64,000 nt of DNA from Cyanobacteria bacterium FACHB-502 (GCA_014695325.1 JACJNZ010000039.1:744001-808000); one strand, 5' to 3'. Positions 55,035-64,000 are shown, counted from the first letter of the stretch. Numbers and translations: made by a program. The notes: generated by a model not told the origin, from the sequence alone.

Positions 55035-56774
55035 GTGCTGTACTTAGCAGAAGTTGTTAGAAAAGCCAGGGTTATTGGTGCAGGAAAGGCAGAGTTCAAG
55101 CTATTAGCTGTTCAGAAGAGCGAACAGAGCTGGAGTCCGGTGCAGGGCGAAGAGATTATCTCTGCGACCGATGATGTTTCTTACAATGCTGGTGTGCTTG
55201 TGATGCTTGACCTGACCGCAAGCAAGCAAATTCAGCGTCATGTTGAAGCAGGTCGCCAACTCGTGAGCATCCTGCAAAACTTCTCTCGCTTGCAAGAAAA
55301 AGCAAAAGTACAGGAAGAGGAAATTGAGCAGTGGAAGCAATCCCTCACCTACCAGAGCCAGGAGCTAAACCGGCGCGAAATGGAACTGGAGGCGCGACAG
55401 GAAGAGCTTCAGCAGCTCGAAGCAGAATTTTCGGGGCTGGAGGAGCAAAAACAGGAGATTGACACTCGGCGGGAAGAAGTCGATTGCCTCCAGCAAGAGT
55501 TTGAGCGGCGAACGCAAGAGCTAGAGGGAGCCTGGGCACAGCTCCACGGCGAGATGAACCGCCTGGAAGAAAAAAAGGCAGAGTTAAACCAGTCCACAAC
55601 GCTCGATGCAGGACAGGCAAATTACCTTCAGGAACTCCTGAATCGTTTATCGGGAGCCGTGGCACCTACCGACTCGATTCAAGAACAGCTCAACCTGTCT
55701 TTTGAACTGATTGGGCAACAGCAGCAGCAGCTTGATCACTCCTGGCAGTCCCTAGAGCAGCATCGCTCCACCGCACAGGACACGCAGGCACAGGTCGATC
55801 GCCAGGCGCAGGAAATTCACGATCGCTGGCAGCAATGGCATCAGGCGCAGGCGGGGGTAGAGCAGGCAAAAGCGGATCTGCGGGCGAAACAGGAAACGCT
55901 CACCCTTCGTCAGAGCCATGCTCAAGTGTTGAGCCAATATCTGGAAGGACAGAAAGGGCTGCATCAGCAGGTTGCTCAGCTTGCAGGCTCGTATGATAAG
56001 GCTGATTTCGGTCAGCTTGAGATTTTGTCGCTGGATGAACTCCAGACAATCACAACCGACCTCGAAAACGATCTGGAGAAACTGTCGCGGTTTGTGAATG
56101 GGCAGGAGGAGGAGTTAACGTTTCAGCGACAGGAAATTGACCAACTCAAGCAGCAGATTCAGCAGGCAAGTGAATACGATCGCCTTCGCCTGGAAACCGA
56201 ACTTGCCGACGAGCAAGACCGCTATCAAATGCTGCACGAAACGTTGATTGGTCAGCGACGCAACCTGCAAGAGCGGCAGGCAACCTTAAAGCAGCATCAA
56301 ATGGTACTAGCCCGTCGTCAGGGACACCCGATCGATCAGGAAGAGAGCTTTGCCGTCAATCTAGAGCCAGTACTCCAGCGCATTGAGCTTCTCCGTCAGC
56401 AGCAGGCTCAAGAACTCGCAGGACTCGAAACCCAGATTCAGCAGTTGCAGCAGGCGATCGACACTGACCAGCAGGCGATCGAGCAGCAAACCCAGCAGCA
56501 GCAGGCACAGCGAGAAGAACTGCTTCAACTCGAACAGCACCTCAAATCCCAAATGTCAGCCGTAGGCGAACTGTGGGGCAAGGTTAATACCTACCAGGAA
56601 ACCCTTCAGCCCATGCAGGACAGCTTGAACGGATTGCGTCAGAAAGCAGAAGCGATCGCTGCCATGATGACTCAGTTTCAGGAAGCCAGCGACTACCAGC
56701 ATCAAGCACTGAGCGAAATGCGGGAAACGATCGAACGGCTGACAAATCCGCAGGTCCAGTATGCAGTTTCTTGA
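55035..56774 (+). CDS. hmpF: HmpF: coiled-coil pilus motility protein
   Basis: 579 residues, starting at GTG. The N-terminal globular part (about 1-85) begins MLYLAEVVRKARVIGAGKAEF. The rest is long heptad-rich coiled coil (about 90-565), with the conserved EEEIEQWKQSLTYQSQELN at about 96-114. It agrees with the family annotated as pilus motility taxis protein HmpF. In Nostoc punctiforme HmpF localises dynamically to pilus sites at cell junctions and is needed for pilin accumulation and gliding. Here it is divergent from hmpA-E, the same arrangement as in Nostoc. It is followed after about 60 bp by the convergent tilS and a strong repeat hairpin. Confidence 0.93.
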   Translation: MLYLAEVVRKARVIGAGKAEFKLLAVQKSEQSWSPVQGEEIISATDDVSYNAGVLVMLDLTASKQIQRHVEAGRQLVSILQNFSRLQEKAKVQEEEIEQWKQSLTYQSQELNRREMELEARQEELQQLEAEFSGLEEQKQEIDTRREEVDCLQQEFERRTQELEGAWAQLHGEMNRLEEKKAELNQSTTLDAGQANYLQELLNRLSGAVAPTDSIQEQLNLSFELIGQQQQQLDHSWQSLEQHRSTAQDTQAQVDRQAQEIHDRWQQWHQAQAGVEQAKADLRAKQETLTLRQSHAQVLSQYLEGQKGLHQQVAQLAGSYDKADFGQLEILSLDELQTITTDLENDLEKLSRFVNGQEEELTFQRQEIDQLKQQIQQASEYDRLRLETELADEQDRYQMLHETLIGQRRNLQERQATLKQHQMVLARRQGHPIDQEESFAVNLEPVLQRIELLRQQQAQELAGLETQIQQLQQAIDTDQQAIEQQTQQQQAQREELLQLEQHLKSQMSAVGELWGKVNTYQETLQPMQDSLNGLRQKAEAIAAMMTQFQEASDYQHQALSEMRETIERLTNPQVQYAVS

Positions 56775-56834
56775 TCGATCGAGTTTCTCTGGTGCTTAAG
56801 AGCTTTGTCGCTTCTGGTTTACGCTTGAGGGTTT

Positions 56835-56872
56835 CTAGCCCCCTAAATCCCCCAGGATTGGGGGACTTTGAC
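56835..56872. repeat. Dispersed CCCCCTAAATCCCCC repeat overlapping tilS end
   Basis: Sequence runs CTAGCCCCCTAAATCCCCC, then AGGATTGGGGGACTTTGACC. TCCCCCA (56848-56854) pairs with TGGGGGA (56859-56865) around a 4-nt loop, a very stable hairpin between convergent hmpF and tilS that could stop transcription on both strands. The left end supplies the tilS stop codon. Confidence 0.85.
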
Positions 56873-57896
56873 CGACAAAGATAATCGACTCATGGTTGAC
56901 TTGGGCGATCGTGCCTCCGGGAAAGGGATCTGTGCGGCTACGGTTGGGGGCAGTAATCAGGGCAACGAGCTTTTCGATCTGGTCGAAGCTGGGGGCTTGA
57001 GGCAGAAATGACTGCAACAATTGCCGCATTGCCCGTCGCTGAAGTGACAGGGGAGCCGATCGCAGTACGATTCGGTTCAGGCGGGGGAAAGGAGGAATTT
57101 GATCGATCGATCGGCGTTGGTTTCCTTGCTCTGAGCTTTCCAAGTGATCGAGAGATTGCTGTAAAAGGTCTGCGGCTGCCGTTTCCAGATAATCTACGTC
57201 TGTCTGCAACAGTTCTGCCGTTTGCGCGAGCGTGAACTCAACCTGCGGATTGAAGTGAGTTTGCAGGTAGGGAATAAGTTCTCCACGAATGCGGTTGCGC
57301 TTAAATTTCAGGTCGTGATTGGTCGTGTCTTCCCAAATTTTTAAGCCTTGCGCCTGGCAAAAGAGAGCCGTTTCAGCCCGGGTAAATTTCAGTAGGGGAC
57401 GAACCAGCCATAGATCAGGAAGCAATTCGCGCTGCCAGGAAAGGGCTTGCAGTCCATCGGTTCCACTGCCTCGGAGCAGGTTATGCAGCAGGGTTTCTGC
57501 TCGATCGCTTGCGGTATGTCCTGTAACGAGGTACCCGTAGCCGTGCTGCTGAGCAATTTCGATGAGAGCTTGATATCGCCAGTTTCTGGCAGCCGCTTCG
57601 CTTTTGAGCGGTTCTGTCGCAGTCGCGCTGTGATAGGAAATCTGCCAGGTTTCAGCACACTGTTTCACATGGTCTGCGTTTGCGTCTGAGTCCGATCGCC
57701 AGCGATGGTTACAGTGAGCAATACCAAGCCGCCAGTTCCAGTGGGACTGTAGATCGAGCAGCAGCTGAATCAGACAGAGAGAATCCTGTCCGCCGGAAAC
57801 CGCAACCAGCACCGATCGGTGGGCAGGCAGGAGAGAGCGATCGCGCAGGGTTTGGTGGAGTCGAGCGTGAAACCTTGACCAAACAGCATCAGACAC
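56835..57896 (-). CDS. tilS: tRNA(Ile)-lysidine synthase
   Basis: 353 residues. It converts the wobble cytidine of the CAU-anticodon isoleucine tRNA to lysidine, so that it reads AUA. The PP-loop SGGQDS (34-39) binds ATP. The catalytic domain also has GIAHCNHRWRSDSDANAD (about 58-75), HTASDRAETLLHNLLRGSG (about 127-145) and FKRNRIRGELIPYL (about 202-215). The family's C-terminal region is short here, and the last dozen residues (GQSPPILGDLGG) are encoded by a dispersed intergenic repeat. It is last in a leftward operon, 18 bp after the KGK-like gene. Confidence 0.95.
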   Translation of the reverse strand: MSDAVWSRFHARLHQTLRDRSLLPAHRSVLVAVSGGQDSLCLIQLLLDLQSHWNWRLGIAHCNHRWRSDSDANADHVKQCAETWQISYHSATATEPLKSEAAARNWRYQALIEIAQQHGYGYLVTGHTASDRAETLLHNLLRGSGTDGLQALSWQRELLPDLWLVRPLLKFTRAETALFCQAQGLKIWEDTTNHDLKFKRNRIRGELIPYLQTHFNPQVEFTLAQTAELLQTDVDYLETAAADLLQQSLDHLESSEQGNQRRSIDQIPPFPRLNRIVLRSAPLSLQRRAMRQLLQSFLPQAPSFDQIEKLVALITAPNRSRTDPFPGGTIAQVNHESIIFVGQSPPILGDLGG

Positions 57897-57914
57897 AGGG
57901 AATAAACTACTGAG

Positions 57915-58373
57915 TTAATAGCCGCGCTCGTTTTCAAAATCGTCTCTGTCATCCCAGTCTTCGTTTTGAGGCGAATTGCGTCTGGGGTAGATGTCTTCCC
58001 GGTTTGGGGATGGATTGCGCGGATAGCCTTCGTCGCGACTACGGGGCAAAAAGATTTCGGGGCGGGAGTAGGTTTCAGTTTGGAGTGGGGGGCTTTCCCG
58101 AAGCAGTTTAGGACGTTCGGGTGCGAACTCAAAGCGAATTCTGACTCTGCCGCGCTGCCAGCCTACATTTCCGACGCGCAAAACCTCACAGCTCAAGCCG
58201 CGATCGGTGAACCAGTCTTCCTGTTCTTCCGTCCATTCGCTGTCCTGTTCGCTAATCAGCTGCGCTAGGGCATCCAGCAACTCGCTTGCCTTAAAGGTTG
58301 GATTTCGCATCAGGATTCGACCCGATCGGACGTGCAGCACTTCATCGCTGCTTAAGACTTCAAATTCTTCCAT
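57915..58373 (-). CDS. KGK-like cyanobacterial protein, unknown function
   Basis: 152 residues. The first 90 residues match my recollection of the KGK family of cyanobacterial proteins: DEVLHVRSGRILMRNPTFKA, then a helical part, then CEVLRVGNVGWQRGRVRIRFEF. Function unknown. The C-terminal 60 residues are low-complexity, Arg/Asn/Pro/Asp-rich (SRPEIFLPRSRDEGYPRNP), ending DDRDDFENERGY, and are probably disordered. It is tightly placed between ccsB (26 bp upstream) and tilS (18 bp downstream). The family assignment is from memory and moderately certain. Confidence 0.75.
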   Translation of the reverse strand: MEEFEVLSSDEVLHVRSGRILMRNPTFKASELLDALAQLISEQDSEWTEEQEDWFTDRGLSCEVLRVGNVGWQRGRVRIRFEFAPERPKLLRESPPLQTETYSRPEIFLPRSRDEGYPRNPSPNREDIYPRRNSPQNEDWDDRDDFENERGY

Positions 58374-58399
58374 GATTTCCGGTTTCTAACGAATAGCCC

Positions 58400-59398
58400 C
58401 TAAAAAAACCAGCCGTAGCTGTGTAGCCCCTTGCCCAGCAGGTTCACGCCCAGATAGCACACCCAAACAACGACGAATCCCGATGCCGCCAGAATTGCCG
58501 GACGACGACCCTGCCAACCACGTGTAATGCGGGCATGGAGATAAGCCGCAAACACCAGCCAGGTAATGAGTGCCCAAGTTTCCTTCGGGTCCCAGCTCCA
58601 GTAAGATCCCCAGGCTTCGTTTGCCCAAACCGCTCCGGCAATAATGCCGATCGTTAGCAGCGGAAAGCCCAGACCGATGATCCGGTAGCTGATGTTGTCT
58701 AGGGTGTCTGCCAGGTTGAGCCGTTGAGGGGTGAGGGCGATCGTTTCACTTGCCGGGGTCAGAACTGCCGTAGCAGCATCAGTCGATTGAGCCGCACTCA
58801 GGGTCAGCGCAGCATTCTCCGACCCGGCACGACGCAGGCGCAGGCGCGAATCCCGGTATGCTCCTGTGCCAACCGAGCTTCCCTTTAGCTCAATTTCCTG
58901 CCCGCGGGTGACGACCAGAAACGCGACCGCTAGCAGCGAACCCACCATCAGCGCGGCGTAGCTCAGCAGCATGACGCTGACATGCATCATCAGCCAGTTT
59001 GACTTCAGCGCAGGAACAAGCGGCTCGGCAGACTGCATCGTGGCAGGCAGGGTCAGCGTTGCAAACGCCGTGATGCCCATCGCGATCGGAGCCGTGACCA
59101 CACCTACAAGCGAACTGCGGCTCATGTTTTCCGCAACGAAGTGCATCGCCGTAATGCCCCAGGCAATGAAAAACAGCGACTCATACAAATTGCTGAGCGG
59201 GAAATAGCCTGCCTCGATCCAGCGTGCCCCCAGCAATGCCGCAATACAGAGATTGCCGATCGCCATCCCCGTCGCGCCCAAAGTCGGCAGGTAGGAAAGC
59301 TTGGGGAAAGCGGCTCCCGCCCAATACATCAGCATCGTGAAAAACAAAACGGCAAAGGAAGCGTTATCAAGCCAGTTTTGCAGTGCAACCAGATCCAT
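58400..59398 (-). CDS. ccsB: Cytochrome c biogenesis protein CcsB (CcsA/Ycf5)
   Basis: 332 residues, polytopic with about eight membrane helices. The haem-handling WWD motif is [20 protein letters not shown] (about 262-281). Conserved histidines are in [18 protein letters not shown] (about 150) and near the C-terminus (LHSYGWFF). With Ccs1 it delivers haem to apocytochromes c (cytochrome f, c6) on the lumenal side of the thylakoid. Chloroplast and cyanobacterial literature calls it CcsA/Ycf5. A loop at about 180-225 is low complexity. The frame reaches 59440; [12 protein letters not shown] at 59398 is preferred. First gene of the ccsB-KGK-tilS operon. Confidence 0.94.
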   Translation of the reverse strand: MDLVALQNWLDNASFAVLFFTMLMYWAGAAFPKLSYLPTLGATGMAIGNLCIAALLGARWIEAGYFPLSNLYESLFFIAWGITAMHFVAENMSRSSLVGVVTAPIAMGITAFATLTLPATMQSAEPLVPALKSNWLMMHVSVMLLSYAALMVGSLLAVAFLVVTRGQEIELKGSSVGTGAYRDSRLRLRRAGSENAALTLSAAQSTDAATAVLTPASETIALTPQRLNLADTLDNISYRIIGLGFPLLTIGIIAGAVWANEAWGSYWSWDPKETWALITWLVFAAYLHARITRGWQGRRPAILAASGFVVVWVCYLGVNLLGKGLHSYGWFF

Positions 59399-59605
59399 CC
59401 CAAAAATCTCCAGCGCGAGAGATGCAGTCAACCAAGACAAGCATCATTAGAAAGACTGTCTTCTTCTATCGTACCGAGCCTGCTCCCCGATTTGGAGTTT
59501 GATTGCATTTTGAGCAACAAATTCTTAAGGATGGGGGAGACATGGGAGAGGTGGTGCATCGCCCGCTAAATTCCCTATCAATAGGGAGCTTTAAGATTCG
59601 GAGAA

Positions 59606-59626
59606 AATTCTGTTTTCCACAGAATT
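59606..59626 (-). terminator. Weak hairpin after the DUF3352 gene
   Basis: AATTCTGT and ACAGAATT form a perfect 8-bp, AT-rich stem with a 5-nt loop, 49 bp after the leftward DUF3352 stop; the minus-strand tail is TTCTCC. A second dyad TCCCTAT-CA-ATAGGGA lies further on at about 59572-59587. It may end the DUF3352 message or act as a processing site; ccsB begins about 200 bp downstream. Confidence 0.45.
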
Positions 59627-59674
59627 ATGTACAGGGAGCGATTTAGGCGATGGCAATGACTGTTTAAACCTTCT

Positions 59675-61438
59675 CTAGGGGCTGGATTCAGTGCTGGGAC
59701 TGGGGTTAGGACTGGGGCTGGACTGGGCAGTGGGAGCTTTAGAGGACTGATTCATCAAAATTTGAATGTCATATCGCATCGTGCGCCCGTCCTGTGCTGC
59801 CGTAGTTGCGCCAATTGCCCGAATTGCATTCACTGCTTTCTGGTCATTGGGGGCAAGTTTGGGCAGGGGCAAAGGCAGGTTAGGGGTGGCGAGCCGATCG
59901 AGATCCAGGAAGAAATGCCCGTCCGTGGACTGAAAGTTGGATTCTGTTGCAGATTGGAACAGCGTGTTTTGGGCCAGTGCGCTTGCCGGGGCAGGCAAAA
60001 TCGTACTGGCAAGGTTGGGTCCGATCGCGATAAAGGCAACGTTGCCATCGAGCCAGCCGTGGGTGATGCTGAGCGACGAAAAAGGCGAGACCCAGGTCGT
60101 GACGGGTTTGCCGCCAAGCTGCGCTTCAGTGACTTGGAAGCGATATCGATCGCCCATCACTGCGTCGAGCTTCTGGAATGTTTGTTCTGCCTTGCGGCGA
60201 TCGCTCGTCTGCGCCAGCAGCAGAATCCCAGCACGGGACTGATTGGTCTGTGGATTGGTAGATTGGTTCGCCGGGGAAGCAGGCGGAGCAGAAATCAGCG
60301 AGATTGCGTATTCGCCATCCATCCAGGCGGCCATATCTTTATCGAAATCCAGCCCGGTGAGATTGCCAAAGCTTTGCCGCACCAGACTGGGGTTAAACGT
60401 GCCGCGTGGGGCGTTTTCCTGAGGCAGGTCGATGCTTTGCCAGAACTGCTTGAAGCTGTCTCCAGAATTCACGAGCAGCGTTTCCGCAGGCAGCAGGGTA
60501 GTTATGCGATCGTCTTGATCCCCAGTGCGGTAGCGGATTTTGCTGTCGTTAGGCAGCCAGCCAACGCCCTCAAAGTTTACCGTTTGCCGATCTACGGTAC
60601 CGATCGCCACAAAGCCCTGATTTGCCTGAAAAGGAATCAGCATCTGGGGCGGGAGCGGCTGCATGGGATTATTCGCAGCCAGAGCAATCGACTGAGGCAC
60701 GCTCAGATAGAACCGTACAAAGGGATTAGCTGTGGTTTCAAGCTGCCGAAACGCTTGGGCATAGCCAGGAGCCTGTACCACGGAAGTTTTGCCGCGATAC
60801 ACATCGATCGCCTGCTCGATCGCCTTTGGGTCAGGAGACACAACCACGAGGCGATTATCAATCACGGCTGCCGCGTATGCCCGATCGGTTTGCCCGTGAA
60901 CTTCCCGAATTTTGAAGCCCTTGTAGTCGCGATCGACCGCTTCCTGACCGCTAGCAACTTTGGGAGTCGCAAAGGCCTGCTGTGCTTTCTCAGGATGGGC
61001 GATCGGGAGAACAATCACTGGAGATTCCGTTGCCTGCTGTGCCGCAGATAGAAACGCCACGGTCATCTCATCACCCACCCAGGGTTTGATGTCGCGATCG
61101 AAGTTGAGGTTGTTTGACGTGAGAAACCGATCGCGCCAATCAGCAACGGTGCGATCGAGGGCAGACTGGGATTCAAGCGTACCCAATCGCCGGAGCTGCT
61201 GTAGCTGATTCTCATTAGTAGAGAAGGAAAACAGCGCAACCGTCTCTTGAGGCAACACTTCCGATCCGGCAGGTAAACCCACGGCAGTTGGTTTTTGCTG
61301 TACCAGCATCCAGGCAACGGCTCCGCCTGCAACCATTCCCAGCGATGCCCCCAATGCCACCAGTAGCTTTGGCTGTTTCTTGAGCTGTTCAAGCAGTTTA
61401 AGCTTCACCCCATTTCCTCCCTTCTCGCCATCGCACAT
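59675..61438 (-). CDS. DUF3352 domain protein, membrane anchored
   Basis: 587 residues. A single N-terminal helix (about 24-45, PKLLVALGASLGMVAGGAVAWMLVQ) would anchor it, with the rest on the outer or lumenal side. The following long domain begins PAGSEVLPQETVALFSFSTNENQLQQL and matches my knowledge of the cyanobacterial DUF3352 family; its function is unknown. The C-terminal 30 residues are a Ser/Pro/Asn-rich tail (SSKAPTAQSSPSPNPSPSTE). An in-frame GTG at 61408 (VKLKLLEQLKKQP) is a possible alternative start. It is flanked by ccsB and the GH57 hydrolase, all leftward. Confidence 0.82.
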   Translation of the reverse strand: MCDGEKGGNGVKLKLLEQLKKQPKLLVALGASLGMVAGGAVAWMLVQQKPTAVGLPAGSEVLPQETVALFSFSTNENQLQQLRRLGTLESQSALDRTVADWRDRFLTSNNLNFDRDIKPWVGDEMTVAFLSAAQQATESPVIVLPIAHPEKAQQAFATPKVASGQEAVDRDYKGFKIREVHGQTDRAYAAAVIDNRLVVVSPDPKAIEQAIDVYRGKTSVVQAPGYAQAFRQLETTANPFVRFYLSVPQSIALAANNPMQPLPPQMLIPFQANQGFVAIGTVDRQTVNFEGVGWLPNDSKIRYRTGDQDDRITTLLPAETLLVNSGDSFKQFWQSIDLPQENAPRGTFNPSLVRQSFGNLTGLDFDKDMAAWMDGEYAISLISAPPASPANQSTNPQTNQSRAGILLLAQTSDRRKAEQTFQKLDAVMGDRYRFQVTEAQLGGKPVTTWVSPFSSLSITHGWLDGNVAFIAIGPNLASTILPAPASALAQNTLFQSATESNFQSTDGHFFLDLDRLATPNLPLPLPKLAPNDQKAVNAIRAIGATTAAQDGRTMRYDIQILMNQSSKAPTAQSSPSPNPSPSTESSP

Positions 61439-61515
61439 TCGACTATAGACGATCGATCGTCAATTCGAGTTGCCGATAAACGATCCCCATGAGAATTTTT
61501 TAGAGGTCCAGGTTT

Positions 61516-61555
61516 CGCAACCCGCTAGATCCCCAAAATTGGTGGACAGGGGAGG
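61516..61555. repeat. Decayed copy of the CCCCC repeat
   Basis: The stretch CTAGATCCCCAAAATTGGTG followed by GACAGGGG resembles the better copy at 56835-56872 (CTAAATCCCCC, hairpin, GGGGGACTTTG) but has several mismatches. It lies between the GH57 stop and the DUF3352 start. Confidence 0.5.
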
Positions 61556-61627
61556 AAGGCCGATCGGAAGTTCCTCTATAGGTTTGGAAGTGGGATTGAG
61601 AGTGGGGTCAAGATCCGCCCAAGAAAT

Positions 61628-64000
61628 TTAATCCGTAGACCATCCTCGGAGATCGATCGCCAAAGTTTTACCGAGTTTCAGCAGCGGGCGCAATTGAGCA
61701 ATCATCCAAGCTTCACTGGGTCGATCGCCAGAAGTCCCAGTTAAATCAGGCAGAATATGACCGTGCAGATGGCGGAAGTAAAGCTCCTGAGCGCGATCGA
61801 GGGAAAGCCCCAGATTGAAATGAGTGCCCAGCGCGATCAGACGATCGATCCAGGTGGCATCGGTTTCGATCGTGTCTGGGTTGAGATTGTGCAGCAGATT
61901 CCAGAGCGATCGCAGAATCAGGCGCTCCAGGGTTTGTTTGATCTGGGGAGGCTTAATCGGACAGTGCAGATGGGCTGCTTCCGTAGCGATCGCTTCGAGT
62001 TCGGTGAGATAGCTGTGGCAAACTTCGGGATTGCTGAACGGGAAGTCGCTCGTTTCTCGCTCTAGCGACTGCAGTGCGGTGAGAGCGCGATGGCTGATTG
62101 CCACTTCTGCGGCAACCTGGAGTTCTTGGGGCACTTCTAGCGCATCTCGGTAAAATGCCATCAGCACCCCGTAGTTATCGCGGTAAACCTGGGTATAAAG
62201 CTGATCCAATCGAGTCAAGGTTTCTTGACTCAGCAGGCGCATAATCCGGTGACGTTCTTCAGCAAACAGATCTTGCAAGCTGTAGGACTGATTTCCAAAG
62301 GCGCGATTCATTGCCAGGATCGTTCGTGCCGCACTTGCCTGAGCCATTGCCTCAAATAAACTGTCTCGAAGCTGGGTGTACGATCGGCGTCCGGCAAAGG
62401 GCTGAATACAGCAGTGGAAGTCCCAGCCACCCAGGTGCAGCACCGCAAACACCAAATGACGCGTTTCTCGAACCAGCTCTGAAGTAATTTGAATTTGTCC
62501 GACTGCCAGCGTGAGCGATCCCAATCGCTGAATCTGGTAATCCATCTGATGAATGCTGTAGCAATAAAGCCGCTGATCCCGTGCGTAGGGCGTAAACAGC
62601 GACGTGATTGCATAGTGCGAAGCCACCTGCTCCAGGCTAATTTGCGCCGGAATCACAAGCTGCCGATACACTTCTGCCCCGTTCTGGAAAAACTCGACGT
62701 TGCTAGGAGCTGCCGCCAAACGCTTAATAAATACCTTTTCAAGCTGAACGCCTGCTACATCTCCGGCTAACTCCAGGGCACGCGCCGCATAGCGCAAAAT
62801 CTGTGTACCTTCCGGGCGAGAGAGTTCATCAAAAAACCAACCGCAGCTTGTGTACATTAACAGGGTGTGCCGCTGCATTTCTAGCAGTCTCAAGGCATCG
62901 ATGCGATCGCCTACCGTCAGCTTCCGGCACTGATGCTCTGAAAGAAATCGATTCACGTTAGCAGGGCTGCGATCGAGCATGACGCGAATGTATTCATCCC
63001 GCGCCTTCCAAGGATCACGAAACAGCTTTCGCCCCTGTTCTTCAAACACTTTCACAAGCTGATCCCGCAGCCAGTCCAAACTATCCCGGAGCGGTCTACG
63101 CCACTGCTGATTCCATAACCCGCCGCCGCCGCAGCCGCAGTCTTCTTGCCAGCGATCGACCCCATGTGAACAGCTCCAAGCAGTCACGGGCTTCAACTCC
63201 ACCTCCCAAGTGGGCGGATTGAGGCTGAGATAGTGGGCAAAGTTTGTCACCGTCCAGTCGTGACGCGGAAACTCTTCGACAAAGGCATACGCCAGAGCTT
63301 TCTCAGTGCCGCCCTTGTGATGCCCAAAGGTTTCTCCATCGGTTGCCACCGAAATAAGCTGTGCCGGGCGATGATCCCCGCGCACTGCCTGCCCTAACCG
63401 CCCCACAAAGTGATGCGAACTGCTCAGCACATCGTTAAAGCCCATATCGCGGGAGATGGGGCCGTCGTAAAAGAAGATATCGATGTAGGAACGGTCTGTG
63501 GCGATCGGGAACGATCCCGACAAAGGATCAGACGCAGGATTCAGATAGCAGCGATAGGGCTGGATCGGATCGATCTGGCTACCCCCCACTTCAATCCAAT
63601 AGGGATCAGGCTCGTTAGTCGTTGGAAGCGGACGACAGCGTTGCGCCTGCGAGGGAGCCAGAACAATAAATTTAATTCCTTCTGCAATCAATGCCGCCAA
63701 CGTTGCCTGATCGACTGCCGTTTCTGCCAGCCACATGCCTTCGGGATCACGTCCAAATCGGGCCCGAAAATCAGCTTTGCCCCAGCGAATTTGCGTCAGC
63801 TTATCGCGATCGCTTGCTAGGGGCATAATGATGTGGTTATACACCTGAGCAATCGCATTGCCATGTCCATTGAGGCGATCGCAGCTTTTGTGGTCTGCTT
63901 CCAGAATACGCTGATAGGTTTCCGGGTCGTGCTGTTCTAGCCAGCTCATCAGCGTCGGACCAATGTTGAAGCTGAGATACTCGTAGTTATTCACGATCCC
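61628..64000 (-). CDS. GH57/DUF3536 glycoside hydrolase-like protein, 5' end outside window
   Basis: 791 residues visible; the frame stays open to the window edge. The first visible residues, IVNNYEYLSFNIGPTLMSWLE, normally follow about 75-80 N-terminal residues that start with the GHFYQPPRENP motif, so the start lies beyond 64000 and an apparent start at 63994 is only an internal GTG. Features include the GH57-type barrel with FFYDGPISRDM (about 175) and ATDGETFGHHKGGTEKAL (about 217-234, probable catalytic Asp/Glu). A Cys/Gly-rich loop DRWQEDCGCGGGGLW follows near 278-292, then the DUF3536 helical region. GH57 enzymes act on alpha-glucans; this subfamily is uncharacterised as far as I know. 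Confidence 0.9.
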   Translation of the reverse strand, partial: GIVNNYEYLSFNIGPTLMSWLEQHDPETYQRILEADHKSCDRLNGHGNAIAQVYNHIIMPLASDRDKLTQIRWGKADFRARFGRDPEGMWLAETAVDQATLAALIAEGIKFIVLAPSQAQRCRPLPTTNEPDPYWIEVGGSQIDPIQPYRCYLNPASDPLSGSFPIATDRSYIDIFFYDGPISRDMGFNDVLSSSHHFVGRLGQAVRGDHRPAQLISVATDGETFGHHKGGTEKALAYAFVEEFPRHDWTVTNFAHYLSLNPPTWEVELKPVTAWSCSHGVDRWQEDCGCGGGGLWNQQWRRPLRDSLDWLRDQLVKVFEEQGRKLFRDPWKARDEYIRVMLDRSPANVNRFLSEHQCRKLTVGDRIDALRLLEMQRHTLLMYTSCGWFFDELSRPEGTQILRYAARALELAGDVAGVQLEKVFIKRLAAAPSNVEFFQNGAEVYRQLVIPAQISLEQVASHYAITSLFTPYARDQRLYCYSIHQMDYQIQRLGSLTLAVGQIQITSELVRETRHLVFAVLHLGGWDFHCCIQPFAGRRSYTQLRDSLFEAMAQASAARTILAMNRAFGNQSYSLQDLFAEERHRIMRLLSQETLTRLDQLYTQVYRDNYGVLMAFYRDALEVPQELQVAAEVAISHRALTALQSLERETSDFPFSNPEVCHSYLTELEAIATEAAHLHCPIKPPQIKQTLERLILRSLWNLLHNLNPDTIETDATWIDRLIALGTHFNLGLSLDRAQELYFRHLHGHILPDLTGTSGDRPSEAWMIAQLRPLLKLGKTLAIDLRGWSTD

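Noticed and set aside
59762-61051. 429-residue rightward ORF opposite the DUF3352 gene
   Set aside because: It is the antisense shadow of a well-supported gene; the composition is Arg/His/Cys-rich with no domain.

Overview
The window is chromosomal DNA from a cyanobacterium, most likely a motile filamentous form of the Leptolyngbya/Oscillatoria kind. Three things support this: photosystem I subunit gene psaM, frequent GCGATCGC (HIP1) octamers with many CGATCG cores, and a complete hmp type IV pilus chemotaxis-like locus with divergent hmpF, a gene known from gliding filamentous cyanobacteria. No transposase, integrase, CRISPR array, rRNA or recognisable tRNA was seen. The region reads as core genome.

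Layout. 0-7 kb: furA converges on a two-domain protein with a C-terminal KaiB domain. A pentapeptide-repeat protein follows. Then comes a leftward cluster of an OmpR-type response regulator, a lone osmoprotectant-type ABC permease and a histidine kinase whose first GAF domain carries both cysteines of a DXCF cyanobacteriochrome. 7-16.4 kb: rightward genes for an HDAC-like deacetylase, an ABC exporter, a Tat-exported PhoX phosphatase, an ABC1/UbiB kinase and two conserved unknowns. 16.4-24 kb: leftward gcvP and gcvH, then rightward glgX, an unknown protein, ndk and a low-molecular-weight phosphatase. 24-32 kb: leftward dedA, ahcY, a TPR protein, a LapA-like membrane protein, ubiX, an RNase R-type exonuclease and phoU. 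32-43 kb: psaM with an HLR1-like site, a coiled-coil membrane protein, a peptide/nickel-type binding protein and DppB-type permease, an orphan cysA-type ATPase, an M20 amidohydrolase, a DppC-type permease, a ROK kinase and a TraX-like membrane protein. 43-57 kb: leftward hmpA-B-C-D-E with hmpF divergent. 57-64 kb: leftward ccsB, a KGK-like protein and tilS, preceded by a DUF3352 protein and a GH57/DUF3536 hydrolase cut by the window edge.

How the genes work together. The hmp locus is one signalling array: HmpA (PATAN-REC), HmpB (CheY-like), HmpC (CheW-like), HmpD (methyl-accepting protein), HmpE (CheA hybrid) and HmpF (coiled coil). It is expected to control type IV pili and directional gliding. 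The response regulator, permease and photoreceptor kinase at 2.9-6.9 kb could be a second, light-linked regulatory unit; this is the least familiar combination in the window. Housekeeping metabolism is represented by glycine cleavage, S-adenosylhomocysteine recycling, glycogen debranching and cytochrome c maturation.

At small scale, two patterns recur. One is a dispersed CCCCCTAAATCCCCC-type repeat that supplies the last codons of tilS. The other is short tandem duplications, often of 15 bp, in gene gaps and acidic protein segments.
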